Of a DNA stretch of 64,000 nt, positions 1 to 10,608 are shown piece by piece (the first letter of the stretch is position 1; the number at the start of each line of letters is the position of its first letter). Origin of the DNA: Takakia lepidozioides. Its lineage: Eukaryota > Streptophyta > Takakiopsida > Takakiales > Takakiaceae. The notes below the pieces were generated by a model. The model was not told the origin of the DNA and made no database searches. It saw nothing but the letters and a program-made list of their open reading frames with translations. The position numbers were made by a program, and so were the translations under genes. Where the stretch lies: positions 27,654,001 through 27,718,000 of the forward strand of contig CM060733.1 of the NCBI GenBank assembly GCA_030704615.1, given 5' to 3'.

Positions 1-195
1 GATTTTCAATCTCAGATGTGTAGAGCTCTCTTTGTCTTAAGTTTTGATCATGTACATTACAATCAACAGCTTCCAGATGTTGAGCATCATGAGCATTCAT
101 TACTAGTTAGCGCGACAGACACAATGCAGACCCTCACTGTTCCACTGTTTCATGTATGTCCCTGGTTCAGTGTTAAGTCTGTCTTCGCTATCTTG

Positions 196-2005
196 GTGTC
201 ATTTGAGCAAATGATGTGCGAAGGGGCGAAGATGGTCAACTGAAGGCAGTAGTTGCAGCGGCACAGTTGATAGAATCGTTTGCAATGCGTGTGCAAGCCT
301 GGGAGCCCTGGAAAAGGGGAAAGAGGTCCATGGTGACATCATCAAAGCTGGGATTGTACCAGATGTCATTCTGAACACTGCCTGGTGGACATGTAGGCCA
401 AATGTGGGTGCAAGGATGCAAAGGCAGTTTTCAACAATATGGCCGAACGAGATGTGGTGTCGTGGAGCGCGATGCTGCAGGGTATGCACAGCAAGGACGT
501 GGGACATAGAACTTGTTTCCAGATGCAGAGAGAAAAGATAGATTGTCAATATCTGATGTGTGGGCACCTAATTGTTTATATCAAGGTAGGCTCAGCCTCG
601 AGATTTTGGAAGTTGTTGAACAGAGGTGATGAGCAAAAAACAGATATTGTCTTCAAGCAGCACTGGCACGTCCTGCTATCAGTGGGGACCTGAGAACTTG
701 AATCATGGTGAGAAAGGATTGGGAACACTGGCTAGAAGCAAACACTGCAGGCATCTTCACTGGCTGAGGAGAGAAGTGGAGTGGCGAGGAACAAGCACAC
801 AGGCATGTCAACATGTCTTCCGGTATCCTCCCCACCTCCGGCTTTCCCTCGCACTGTCAATGCAGCCACCTCCAGTTTGTCAACCCAGCTATCTGGCGCC
901 TGTAGACCCTGCAAGCGCCTGTATGTATGTTGTGCTACTTTACAACAGCCTGCATGCAACAGAATGTCATTCTGTCACTTTCTCAGCCGATCAGTCACTG
1001 GATTAGTGTTTAAACTTATGCTAGCCAACCCAGTGCTGTAAGTAATAGAGACGAGGAGAAGTTGTGGAATGAATACTTTTCTGACCCCATTGCTTGTGGT
1101 GTGCTTGTGCATGCCTGGCAGCCTTGGAAAATGGCAAAGAGGTCCATGGTCATCATCAAAGGCGCCGGAATTGTACCAGATGTCATTTTGGACACTACCC
1201 TGGTGGACATGTATGCCAAATGTCAGAATTGAGGATGCAAAGGGAGTATCTGACAATATGGCTGAACGAGGTATGGTGTCGTGGAGGGCGATGATCATAG
1301 GATATGCCCAGCATGGTTGTCATAGGGAGGTCCTGCAACTATTGGAAAGAATGCAAAAGAAAGGCTTCAATCCAGACAGTAATGTCTTTCTATGTGTTCT
1401 CTCTGCATACAGCCATGCTGACCTACTGGATGAAGGAAGATGCTACTTCGATTCCTGAGTCCAGATCATGGTGTGACTCGACCGGGAAAGCACTTTGGCT
1501 GCATGGTGGACCTTCTTGGACGTGCGGGCAATTGGATGAAGCAGAGGACCTCATTAATAAAATGCCAATGGAACCAGATGTTGTGGTGTGGATGGCCTTG
1601 CTTGATGCCTGCAGAAGCCATGGCAATCGCAAAGGTGTGTGAGATGATAAAGGTCAGAGGGGTTAAAAAGGAGCCAGGTCGCTGTTGCATTGAGGTTGGG
1701 AACAGGGTGCACACCTTTGTTGTAGATGACCTGCATCCCAAAATTAAGGAAATCCATGCTAAGCTGAGAAGATTGTCTGGGCAGATGAAGGAGACAGGGT
1801 ATGTGCCTGACACACGCTTTGTATTACGTAGAGCAAAATGAAGCTTCTCTTTGCTACCACAGTGAGAAGCTGGCCATTGGTTTTGGGCTGATAAGCATAG
1901 CCCCTAGGACGCCTCTCCGTCTCATCAAGAATCTTCGGGTGTGTGGACACTAACCGCTTTCACCACTTTAAAGATGGGTTTTGTTCTTGTGGGGATTACT
2001 GGTGA
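196..2005 (+). pseudogene. PPR-DYW RNA-editing factor pseudogene
   Basis: Several reading frames together encode the C-terminal part of a plant PLS-class pentatricopeptide repeat protein, a family that acts in organelle RNA editing. PPR pieces lie at about 196-480 and again at 1083-1640 (DVVSW-like, GYAQHG, CMVDLLGRAG, MPMEPDVVVW). An E/E+ region follows at about 1640-1835 (KEPGRCCIEV, HPKIKEIHAKL). A DYW deaminase relic lies at about 1836-2005: [11 protein letters not shown] is readable, and the end spells [16 protein letters not shown] followed by TGA at 2003-2005. The frame is broken many times. The stretch between VCGH and RFHHF is deleted, which removes most of the second zinc/active-site region. 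A LINE-like scrap and unrelated DNA separate the two PPR blocks. This is a dead copy, not a gene with introns, because the breaks fall inside repeats without splice signals. Confidence 0.88.
588..626 (-). mobile_element. Short LINE-like scrap inside the PPR pseudogene
   Basis: The stretch resembles the segment 'ggctcagcctcgagactttc...' of the LINE copy near 12076-12115, in the same orientation. It is short and could be chance, but it sits in the unrelated DNA that splits the two PPR blocks. Confidence 0.35.
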
Positions 2006-2463
2006 AACGTTGTGTTGTTTGTTGGAATGGTGCAGATGCCTTGCTTCTGTAGCTACTCAGTTCGTCCACCATTTCCTGAGAATATTGGCCGTGTTGAGGG
2101 CATTTCCGTACCATAGATCCATAGGAAACAGTAGCGGGGTCTACAGGTAGTTAGTGAAGGGGGATACGACGAATGGCGAGAAGCGCAACTTTTTACCACC
2201 GATGGAATAATTTACAGGCTGATACGGGGTATATAATTATAGTTTGTTACCAAGTTTGGTGATTTATGGAGCTGATTAGCGGGCTAAATTATTGAGTCGA
2301 CGACACTCACAGGGCCTATTATTTGCATTTATACTTCTTGGATAGATAAAAAATCTTGGAATTCGCTTGGGAGTGATGGATGAAATAACAACTCGTGCCA
2401 ACTGGTCATCCAAGTGGATGGATGAAAAGCCAGCTTTCATTTGTCATTAAGACTTTTCATCCA
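2006..2463. other. Spacer with no recognisable gene
   Basis: The sequence is AT-rich with no long open frame and no known motif. It separates the PPR pseudogene from an LTR-like block. Confidence 0.5.
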
Positions 2464-2960
2464 TGTTGAATATTATATTATAGATCTTCCAAAGAAACAA
2501 TAGTTTAATGAATATTTTTTATTAGTTTATTAGGCTCAAAAACAGTATAAAAGAAGGACAAGGCTTCTCTTGTTCTTCGTCTAGTTAGTCATCTTGCTTA
2601 GTTTCCTCTTGTTGTTGTAGTGTTAGTTTGAGGCTTGAGGAGGCTAGATCATAGGGAGTGGAGCTTGAAACTCCCTAGTTAGATAGAATTCTTGTAAACT
2701 AAGGCAAGTGGCCTAGTTAGTGGGCTTTTGAACCATTTCATTTGTGAAGGAAGAGGGTAATTTCATGTGGAGGAACATGACTTGAGGACGAGTAGGAGGG
2801 GTTGGTGTGGACTTATGGACGAGAGCCCAAGTGGAGGCCGCATAGAGTACCATTACTTGAGTCGATAGAGCATCCCAAGCACTTTCGCATTGAAATGTTG
2901 ATCCCATCTTACCATTTCACCATTTGTGTATGTGATTCATTTATTTTCCATCAAAGCTTG
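2464..2960 (+). mobile_element. Possible LTR (solo or 5' LTR remnant)
   Basis: The block opens with TGTTGAATATTATATTA, a common way for plant LTRs to begin. It carries a good TATA element (AGTATAAAAGAAGG near 2545) followed by a pyrimidine-rich leader. No second copy, primer binding site or target-site duplication was found, so the right border is a guess. It could instead be an ordinary promoter remnant. Confidence 0.35.
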
Positions 2961-4039
2961 AAGTTGAAAATCTGATGTGCTAATCCCCCCCTCCCCCCCC
3001 CACTAGCAAACCATGGAGGCCTAGGGGAAGGTGGGTTGTATTTTTTTTGTCTTAGGGTTTGGGCAAGCTAAATTCGCTTGACAGCCGCTGCCCCGTAGTC
3101 GCGAGTAGCCTCGGAGGAGCCTGGGTGCTGCGCCTAGAGAGTAGGCACTCGATTACTAAAAGCGTGGAGGTAGTCGTGGCCCCGCCACGACGTACTGGGG
3201 AGCGGCCCCAGCGCTAACCTTAAGTCGTACTGAGATCAAGTACATCAGCCACGTGGCTCAGGCGTGAGGCCGTGAAGCGTGCGAGCAGGGGGCGGGTCTT
3301 TACCCGCGGGATAACCAAAAGCTGAGGTATACCGGCGGACGCCGGCATTAACCGCAACGGTCAACGGCTTGGACCGCTACGCGCGGATCTGCGCCCCGCC
3401 ACGTGGCAGGGGTGTTTTACCCAGCGGGCAATGCGTCTGCAAATTCCCTTAAAGGGGTGTATTCTTATCTTTAGCTATTAAGTTCAATTTATACCCCTCT
3501 AAAGGTTATGAGCCATTATCTAAGGTGCCAGTGGTAGATAAAATCTAGGATTTTGGAAGGACGTAGCCTCGGAGGGGAGCGTTCTTACGACTCCAAGAAA
3601 GAGCCAAGCGGGTCTGTGAGCAGTGAGCTAGAGGCGGAGACCTCGAGAGACAAGGGAGTAGAGAAAATACTCTGTCCTAAAAACTCGGCTACAGTGTGCT
3701 TTTGTGTCAGAGCCCAAGGTAGAGGATGACTTTTTCTACGGAGGGAAAGCACATCAGCGCCTTAAAATAATGTAAAGGGGTGAAATCTGGCTTGGACTCA
3801 CTAGTGGTTATTTTATTATTTACGCATGCATGTTCTGGACTAGGATGAGCTTTCAGCAAGATTCATTCATTCGAAAGGGCCGCGGCAGTTCCCCGCGGCA
3901 GGGAACGGCTCCCGGATGTTCATCGGTTCTCATTGGGTTCCGGGTTCCCAAGAGCATCTTTAGGCACCAATGAAATCTTTGGATTCTCCACATGATTTCC
4001 CATAGGGGAGGTATTTTTCCCGATTTTCTTAATTTCTTT
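2961..4039. other. GC-rich non-coding block and spacer
   Basis: A C-tract near 2985-3000 is followed at about 3060-3440 by DNA much richer in G+C than its flanks, with many CpG-containing words and no long open frame. The remainder to 4039 returns to ordinary composition. The border with the gypsy fragment at about 4040 is abrupt. It may be the internal part of a non-autonomous element, but no family was recognised. Confidence 0.4.
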
Positions 4040-5697
4040 TATTAGTCATAAGGTCGATGTTCTGGCAATATGTCTGCATTTTTCTTCTTGAAGACATCCT
4101 TGAAATCTTGATATTGAGCGGGTAATGTTGAAGTACATTTGTCTGTTGTGGTCTTGATCGGAGTCGCATAAAGTGCAAATGCCGCATTCTTTTTGGTAGC
4201 TCTCATGAAAGCTCTAGCTCCAAGGAACAGGGGTTGAATACCTTTGATATTTCTACATTTTTGTCTTGCAGAAATTTTTCGCGATCGTCAGTCGATGTCA
4301 GGATTGTGAAGTACGAACCAGGGGATCCAAGGATCACATAATTCGTTGGAGACTAGATGACGTTGAAAACAATATATGATGCTTGATCTTTAAGCTTCAC
4401 TTCAAGTGGTCGAGTTTCATGGTCCACATTTCGTCCATCGATGACTTCAACGGGGGCCAGAGTTTCTTCTTTACGAGCGTTAAATTGTGTTGTTTCTCAA
4501 AGTCTTTGTCAATAAAATAAGCTGAAGCACCCGAGTCCAAAAGTGCTTCTATGAAGATATCTCGATTTTGCATCCTGATCTTTACTGGAACTGTGAAACA
4601 AGATGTAGGATCTGGAGATAGAAAATGATTTTTTTTCGGTGATGAATTTGTGGTGTCCAGCCGCATGGTCCCTACTGTGACTGGATATCTTCGTTTTCTG
4701 ACCTCCTCGTATCGAACACTTGAGTTATGCCCCGAGCTTTGAATCTTCTCTTATTGGGGCAGTTTAATGCTATGTGATTTTTTTCTCCACAATAGATGCA
4801 TAATCCATTCGAGTGCCGTCTTTGTTTTTCTTGTGGCGTCAATGGCTTGAATCGGGCAGCATCAATCTGCATAGGATCATTACCGGATGTCTGATGGATC
4901 GTTGTATTTGGTGCCGTAGTAGCAGCGGCATGGTGTGTCGTCAACCATCCAGATCGCTTCTCTTGACATCTTTCGAACAAACGATTATCGCATGCAATGA
5001 CTTGGGTGATGAATTCACTCAGTGTGCTCACGTTTGATATTGTCAGCAACAAATCTTTTACATCATCTTTTAGCCCACATCGAAACTGACTAATGAGGCT
5101 CTTCTCATTCCAGTCGAGGTCGCATGCAAATTGTCGAAATTTGGCAGCATAAACGGAAGCAGGACGTGCTCCTTGTCGAAGATTTCGCATCTTTGTCTCT
5201 ACAACTCTCTCTCTCTATCATTCTCTCCAAACGTTGCAGTGAACTCGGACATAAATGCTTCAAAATTATATAGTAAATGCGAATTTTTTTCTAGTAGCGG
5301 TGCAAACCAAGATAGGGCAGTGCCTCATAGAAGGGTGCCCACGAATCCCACTTGAATACTTTCATCAGGGTAGCGTTGTGGATGTAGTCGTAGGAACAGT
5401 CATACTTGTTGAACAAAACCGCGAAATCTTGATCTCGTCCCATCAAATTTCTCGGGCATGCTGATCTTTGGTTCTCTCGTAATCTGTTGAAGAGGAACTG
5501 TTGCAGTAGGAGCTGTTGCAGTAGGGACTCGTATGGTGAAAGATCCATTGTTCGACTCCTTTAACTCTGAAATTTGTTGTTGCAAATTTGTGGAGAGCGT
5601 TGCCAAGATCTTGAGACTGATCAGCTTGCAATTGGGCGATAGAGGTATGAAGTTCTTGCATCTGGAGCTGAGACTTTGCAATGTGACGACCATTTCC
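4040..5697 (-). mobile_element. Ty3/gypsy gag-protease fragment, truncated before RT
   Basis: On the minus strand gag comes first: a capsid-like segment at 4672-5190 (FRCGLKDDVKDLL) ends in a CCHC zinc knuckle (CIYCGEKNHIALNC, near 4750-4800). The aspartic protease follows at 4397-4666 with the active-site motif LLDSGASA. Further downstream a decayed frame near 4040-4210 reads LPAQYQDFKDVF and ILPEHRPYD, the linker that precedes reverse transcriptase in Ty3/gypsy pol. The homology stops there, so RT, RNase H, integrase and the second LTR are missing. Frameshifts near 5190-5450 and stops break the reading frame. The copy cannot be autonomous. Confidence 0.85.
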
Positions 5698-5752
5698 GCA
5701 AATGTGCCTTCAATCTTAACTAACTAAGGAACAAACTTTAGTCTCGCCAAAC

Positions 5753-6348
5753 TGTCAAGGACGAGAATATGACTGAACACAAACAAGAAATCAGACTAGA
5801 GGTACAAGACTAGATAAGAAGTCAAGATTGGCGTGGCCGAATGCATGGTCGGTAAACATGAATCAAGATGATCTTTATAACAATGGAGTACATGTTACTG
5901 GAACTCGACTCGGATACTGGAATGTTGGAAACTGGACTGGGGTACTGGAAGACTGGTGTACTGGGACTGAGATCAAGAGTAGCTTCAACTTGTGTTGGCG
6001 AGACTAAAGAGTGTCCAGTCTCTCCTCCTATATATACTGGCTACTAAGAAGTTCCCTAAAAAGCTTCCTCTATAGAGGTTTCTTGATGGAGAAGTTTCTA
6101 AGATTAAACAAAGGTTTCTTGATGAAGAAGCTTCCTTAAACAAATGAGGTATCTTGATGGAGAAATTTTCTCCAAATGAAGCTTCCTAAGCAGTTTTCCA
6201 AGTTATTCTTGGTAATTTGATAAACTCCCGGTAATTTGGTAACTAATGATAAATCATGATAGATCATGGTAAATGGCGGTAACTTCTGATAACATGATAA
6301 CTTCTGGTATTTACTCCTGGTAAGTTCCTCTGGGCTATGTCCGTGACA
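5753..6348 (-). mobile_element. Putative 5' LTR of the gypsy fragment
   Basis: Read on the minus strand, the block starts TGTCACGGACATAGCC and ends ...CCTTGACA just upstream of the gag region. A TATATATA box near 6029-6040 is placed as expected for U3. The sequence right after the proposed end (GTTTGGCGAGACTAAAG) could be a primer binding site. Without a second LTR the borders remain an inference. Confidence 0.5.
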
Positions 6349-6738
6349 CTATCCTAGGCATCAAAACCCAAACCTCCATTTACGCCTTTGGCGCCACTTG
6401 TGTCGATACATACTACCTGTGTAAATGGGCAGGTTTTCTCGTACGTAGAAGACAACACTTGGCAAATAAAAGAATACCTCTTCGGGAACCATGCAAACTG
6501 CGACCCTACACACAAAAATGTGGTACGATATCCTAGCTAAGTATTGTAAGACTTTCAAGCCAAACAAACTTTTTTTTATTGTTAGGGTCCTTTGTATGTA
6601 CTTATTTGGGGGTCAAACTGATCTCATAGCTTAGCAATTCAAAAAAAACCCATTGCAAAATTTAACTCCTTGGTAATTAGATATTTCACTCAATTCCCGT
6701 GGTGAGGGCGTGGAATACACTACAGTAGTGAGTCTGGT
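6349..6738. other. Spacer, no supported gene
   Basis: There are only short open frames with no recognised motif. The block lies between the gypsy LTR and a TA repeat. Confidence 0.45.
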
Positions 6739-6764
6739 AATATATATATATATATATATATATT
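6739..6764. repeat. (TA)n microsatellite
   Basis: About twelve TA units directly abut the 3' end of the minus-strand SINE tail, the usual place for a retroposon's simple-sequence tail. Confidence 0.9.
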
Positions 6765-6850
6765 ATGCCTCCCCAATGGAGCGTAACTTATGGTGTCTCT
6801 TCACTGCAAGGGCTACTGCCTTGCAGCTGGAAGGTGGACACCGATAAATT
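6765..6850 (-). mobile_element. 5'-truncated SINE tail, same family as 7800 and 52508
   Basis: On the minus strand the piece contains GTGTCCACCTTCC, then GAGACACCATAAGTTAC, then ATTGGGGAGGCATA, in the same order and spacing as the 3' halves of the two fuller copies. The promoter half is absent. It ends in the (TA)n tract. Confidence 0.6.
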
Positions 6851-7799
6851 GTGAATCAGTGTGAATCCAATGGTAGAATTTAGGGGAAAAAAAAAAGGGC
6901 TTCAAAGTGGGCCCAACTTTGGGCCAATTATGACTTGCCATGTAGACATTGAACTCTCCATGGCCTTCTTGCATGCTCCTTTCATGACCCCTGGTTTTCT
7001 AGAAAATCTATAGGTTGGATAAATCATTAAGATTTGTTGCTTTCAATGTGAGAGGGTGGGCCATATGTGAGAAAATTAATTGCAATTGGAATCATTAAAA
7101 AATATTAACTTATGCAAGAATTACATAGGAAAATCTACTTCCTAGAAACACGAAATCATGGGTCTTTTGGGCCCCCTAAACGCCCAAAGAGGCCCTAGAG
7201 TGGGTTCTCTCTGGTCAAACTTAGTTTTCACTTTGAAAACAATATTTTTTGCATTTGAGTTGAACTATCAAAGTAAAGATAATCAAGGCTAGTCTCTATT
7301 CCACTTTACGAGTAATCAAAATTCCAATTATTGAATTTTTTTTTATAGCAATTACCAATTCAATGGGTCAAGAGCCAATTTGTTCTTCAGCAGAGTTTTT
7401 CTATCGAATTTTTCAACTTAAGAACTTTTTCTTACTTTTAAATATACTAAAGTGTTTTTCATTGTGATTTACACCCAAGGTAAAATTTTCATAAATTTTG
7501 GATACTTATTGTAATTGATATGAGTTTTTGAAGACATTAAGCATAAGAAAATCATAATATTTCACTTTTAATGAGACAATTCTGAAAAATTCAAGATTTA
7601 TAGTAAACATATAGGTTCATCTATGAAGAATATTAAAAAATTAATTTTCTCAAATCCAAGAGCTACAGATCAAAGTTTGACTACATTGAGAATTGTGTGG
7701 TCCTTTAGGGGTTAAGGGTTAAGTTGATTTCTCATATATTGGGTATATCAGAATTGTAGGGTTTGCTGTATTTGTGCGTGGTTATATTGCTCTTCCAAG
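6851..7799. other. AT-rich spacer, no supported gene
   Basis: No open frame of interest, no splice-bounded coding segment and no recognised repeat was found here. Confidence 0.45.
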
Positions 7800-7994
7800 G
7801 CAATCAAGTTGTAGCTAAGTGGTCACGGTATTGGGCACAGACCACCTTAAAAGTGGTTGTCGGTCCAATCCACCGATTGGTGTCACGAAGGTGTCCACCT
7901 TCTCGCCGGAAGGTACTAGGGAAGGTACTAGCCGGCCTTCCGGGTCGAGAGACACTATAATTTACACTTCCTTTGGGAAGGCGTCATACTCTTT
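7800..7994 (+). mobile_element. tRNA-derived SINE
   Basis: The sequence has an internal RNA polymerase III promoter. The A box is TAGCTAAGTGG at 7812-7822 and the B box is GGTCCAATCC at 7862-7871. A tail region follows with GAGACACTATAATTTAC and GGGAAGGCGTCATA. A second full copy on the other strand at 52508-52667 and a tail at 6765-6850 share the same order of blocks. Spacing and boxes fit a tRNA-related SINE rather than a working tRNA, since no cloverleaf can be folded around them. Confidence 0.7.
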
Positions 7995-9399
7995 CTTTTT
8001 GGTCTTCCAAAAGTGGTTGGAGAGTTTGTGGTGGATTTTGTCCATGATTGGTTCATGTCCTAGGTATAACCTAGTGTAGTGTATGGAGGGTCATAGTCAA
8101 GCAATTGTTCTCCTTGCCTGATCAGGTAATATGTAGCCCAAATTGACAAAAAAATAAAAATAAAATAAAGACAAGTAGGGTATGTGGTAGCATCAGAATG
8201 CCACATGGTGCTGTTTATAGGACCCCTGTCGATGTGTTGCTGACACATAGACACATTTGCATGCACTGAGTAGATGTAAGCTGGATGCGAATATGTATAT
8301 GAAAGTTCGAGAGAGATGAAGTTTACGAACAAAATCTGATAAGCATGAGGTCTGTAGTGTGTACAATGCTGCAGTCCGACATAGAGCTGTAGCCAAGAGG
8401 GCAAGGGAGACACAACTGTGCAAATAATGACAAGGGAGAGATAACGCCTACCGGAATTAGTATAAATAAGAGCCTCTTCCCTATGAAGAGAGAGAGAGAG
8501 AGAGAAGACTCCAGCCGAGGCCGGCGTAACTAAGAGCCACTTCCCCTATGACGGCTGTAGATATAAGAAGTGTTGCTGCGTGAGGCTCTCTTTACAACTT
8601 GTGAGGAGTATTTTGTTCTAAGTTTTGTGTAAAATTAGGTTTGTATTGAGACATGTTTTGTTTCATTCTCGATCGATCTGGCAGGTCGTGACGGGAATTT
8701 GATGTCTTGACCTTCCTAATTTTTGTATTTTCTCTCGTCCAAGTCAACATTCGTATATAATTAGCCATGTCAGTTCCGCATCACACATTTTTAGCACCAT
8801 CAATTTGTACAGTACTGCGAAGTGTTAGTTATTAGTAAGTTAAACTCTATGTTTTATTGTTTTTTTCATTGTTTTTTACGCATCATTCACAGAATATACG
8901 AATAAATGGATATCACTAAACTATAACAGTTGACAATTTTTGCAATATTACTGGTGTCCGTTTGATGACGGGAAAAAAAAGAAAAAGCACAAATATAAAC
9001 CAATAAAAAAACCAATACCTTATTAATTATTAATTATTTAAAAAAGGAAATAGGTACCACTTCATCCAGGGCCTCTGTCCCCTGTTCTGCCAAAAAAAAA
9101 AAAAACCCACGACCTTCTTCAAAAAGAGAAGAAAAAACAGGGACCTTTTTGGCAATTTCGTTTTAATTATTTAAATATATTTTCCCTTATTATTAATAAA
9201 ATTTGAGGGCCACCGTCCCCTCGTCCCCTCTTTCGAAAAATAATTTCCCTTCAATAATCTCTAATAAAACTCCCAAGGGCTACCTTCAATCCCTTTTAAA
9301 AAAAAAAACCCTTGGAAACAAAAATTAGGGGACAGTTAACAAACACTGATAGGTTCAGCTAGAAACCGACTCCTCATCGTTAGAGGGTGGATCGGTTGT
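7995..9399. other. Gene-free spacer upstream of the RING gene
   Basis: The block is AT-rich with several homopolymer runs and no convincing coding segment. Near 8457-8600 there is a TATA-like AGTATAAATAAGAG and a repeated phrase (taagagccwcttccc...), possibly part of an LTR, which could not be assigned. A (GA)n tract lies at 8486-8507. Confidence 0.4.
8486..8507. repeat. (GA)n microsatellite
   Basis: Uninterrupted AG dinucleotides, about eleven units. Confidence 0.9.
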
Positions 9400-10608
9400 T
9401 AACGGAGACTCAGAAATAGATATTAACGACCGAGGCGGTGGCAGACGGATATTCGCGTACACGGAAATGGTCGCCATCGTTCACACGGACGCGCTGTGTT
9501 CCGTTACGCACCGTTACCCCGCCCGCTACCCGCCTTCTGCTCTCTGCTCGCTCTCCTTGCCAGGCTCCATCGCTCTCTCGATCCTCACCAGCCACTCTGC
9601 AAAATCTTGTTACGTCTCCTCCTCTAAATTTGAGGAGCAGGGACTGTCTGTCGATATGCTTATCATACCTCAATTCACGTAATTTCTGTTAAGCCGTCTG
9701 CGGATGTGAGCTCTTGGACAAATTTGATGGATGCCGCGTCTCGTCTCTATGTTCGTGTTCGTTGTATTATCAGAAGAGTTATATTTCTTACGGGGATTTG
9801 TGTTTGATCCTGTAGTTTGATATGTTTTTCCGGAATTTTCTGCTGCGAAGAGGGCAATCGTGAGAAAAGATGCTTACTGGCTTGCTGTGTGGAATTCCGG
9901 AAGAAGAATCTGCTGAGGATGGTCTGATAATCTTCCAAGTGAACTGGCGATCGATTGAAGGATTCTCGGGGTGACGACTACGGTGGTAAGTTTTTCTAGG
10001 TTTTCATAGAGGCTGTCATTTTCTGGCATGGAAAATGGAGCTTCCTCCGAATTGAACTGCGCCAGTTTTCTTTGGCCTGAATGATGTTGCGAGATCATAC
10101 CAAGGGAGAGAAGGGATTCACGCAAGGGGTGTAAGAGAAATTTTATAAATTGTACATGTTTTAAGCTTCTCCGCCAAGATAGAGGTTAATGTTTCATGTG
10201 GTGTGGCTGTTTGCCGCAAAAGCTGGACCACTCAGCCCTTTGTCCTGGAATCTGTTGAGGCCCATGTAGAATTGTTCAGATTTCTTATACGACAGACGTC
10301 AAGCGTTGCACCTCTCAAGCTAGTTCCAAAGTTACAGACGGAGCAAGTTACCTAGTCATTGAACAGGGTGATCATTCTGATAGAGATGAGTCTTGGCTGT
10401 GGCAGAGTCGCAAGCCTGTAGAGGCTTCAGCTACGATCAATTTGATTCGAGGAAACAGTTTCTTATAGACCTGCGGTCAGGTTTCGTCAATATGCAAGAG
10501 TTCATTTTCGACTACTGAGAACCAGATCACCTACAAGCAGCAGAGGTTCTGGTGGGGTTTCTCATAGCTCCTAGAGCTAAATATTTGATAAGAGTGTAAC
10601 TGGATTCG
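9400..10608 (+). promoter_or_regulatory. Probable promoter and 5' leader of the LOG2-like gene
   Basis: Composition rises from AT-rich to mixed at about 9360, as at a gene start. A strong donor-like site (GGTGGTAAGTTTT, near 9981-9993) suggests an intron in the 5' untranslated region, with the acceptor somewhere before 10608. No start site can be fixed by eye. Confidence 0.4.

Noticed and set aside
7812-7871. tRNA gene suggested by A and B boxes
   Set aside because: No acceptor or anticodon stems can be paired around the boxes, and the same tail follows other copies; it is a SINE.
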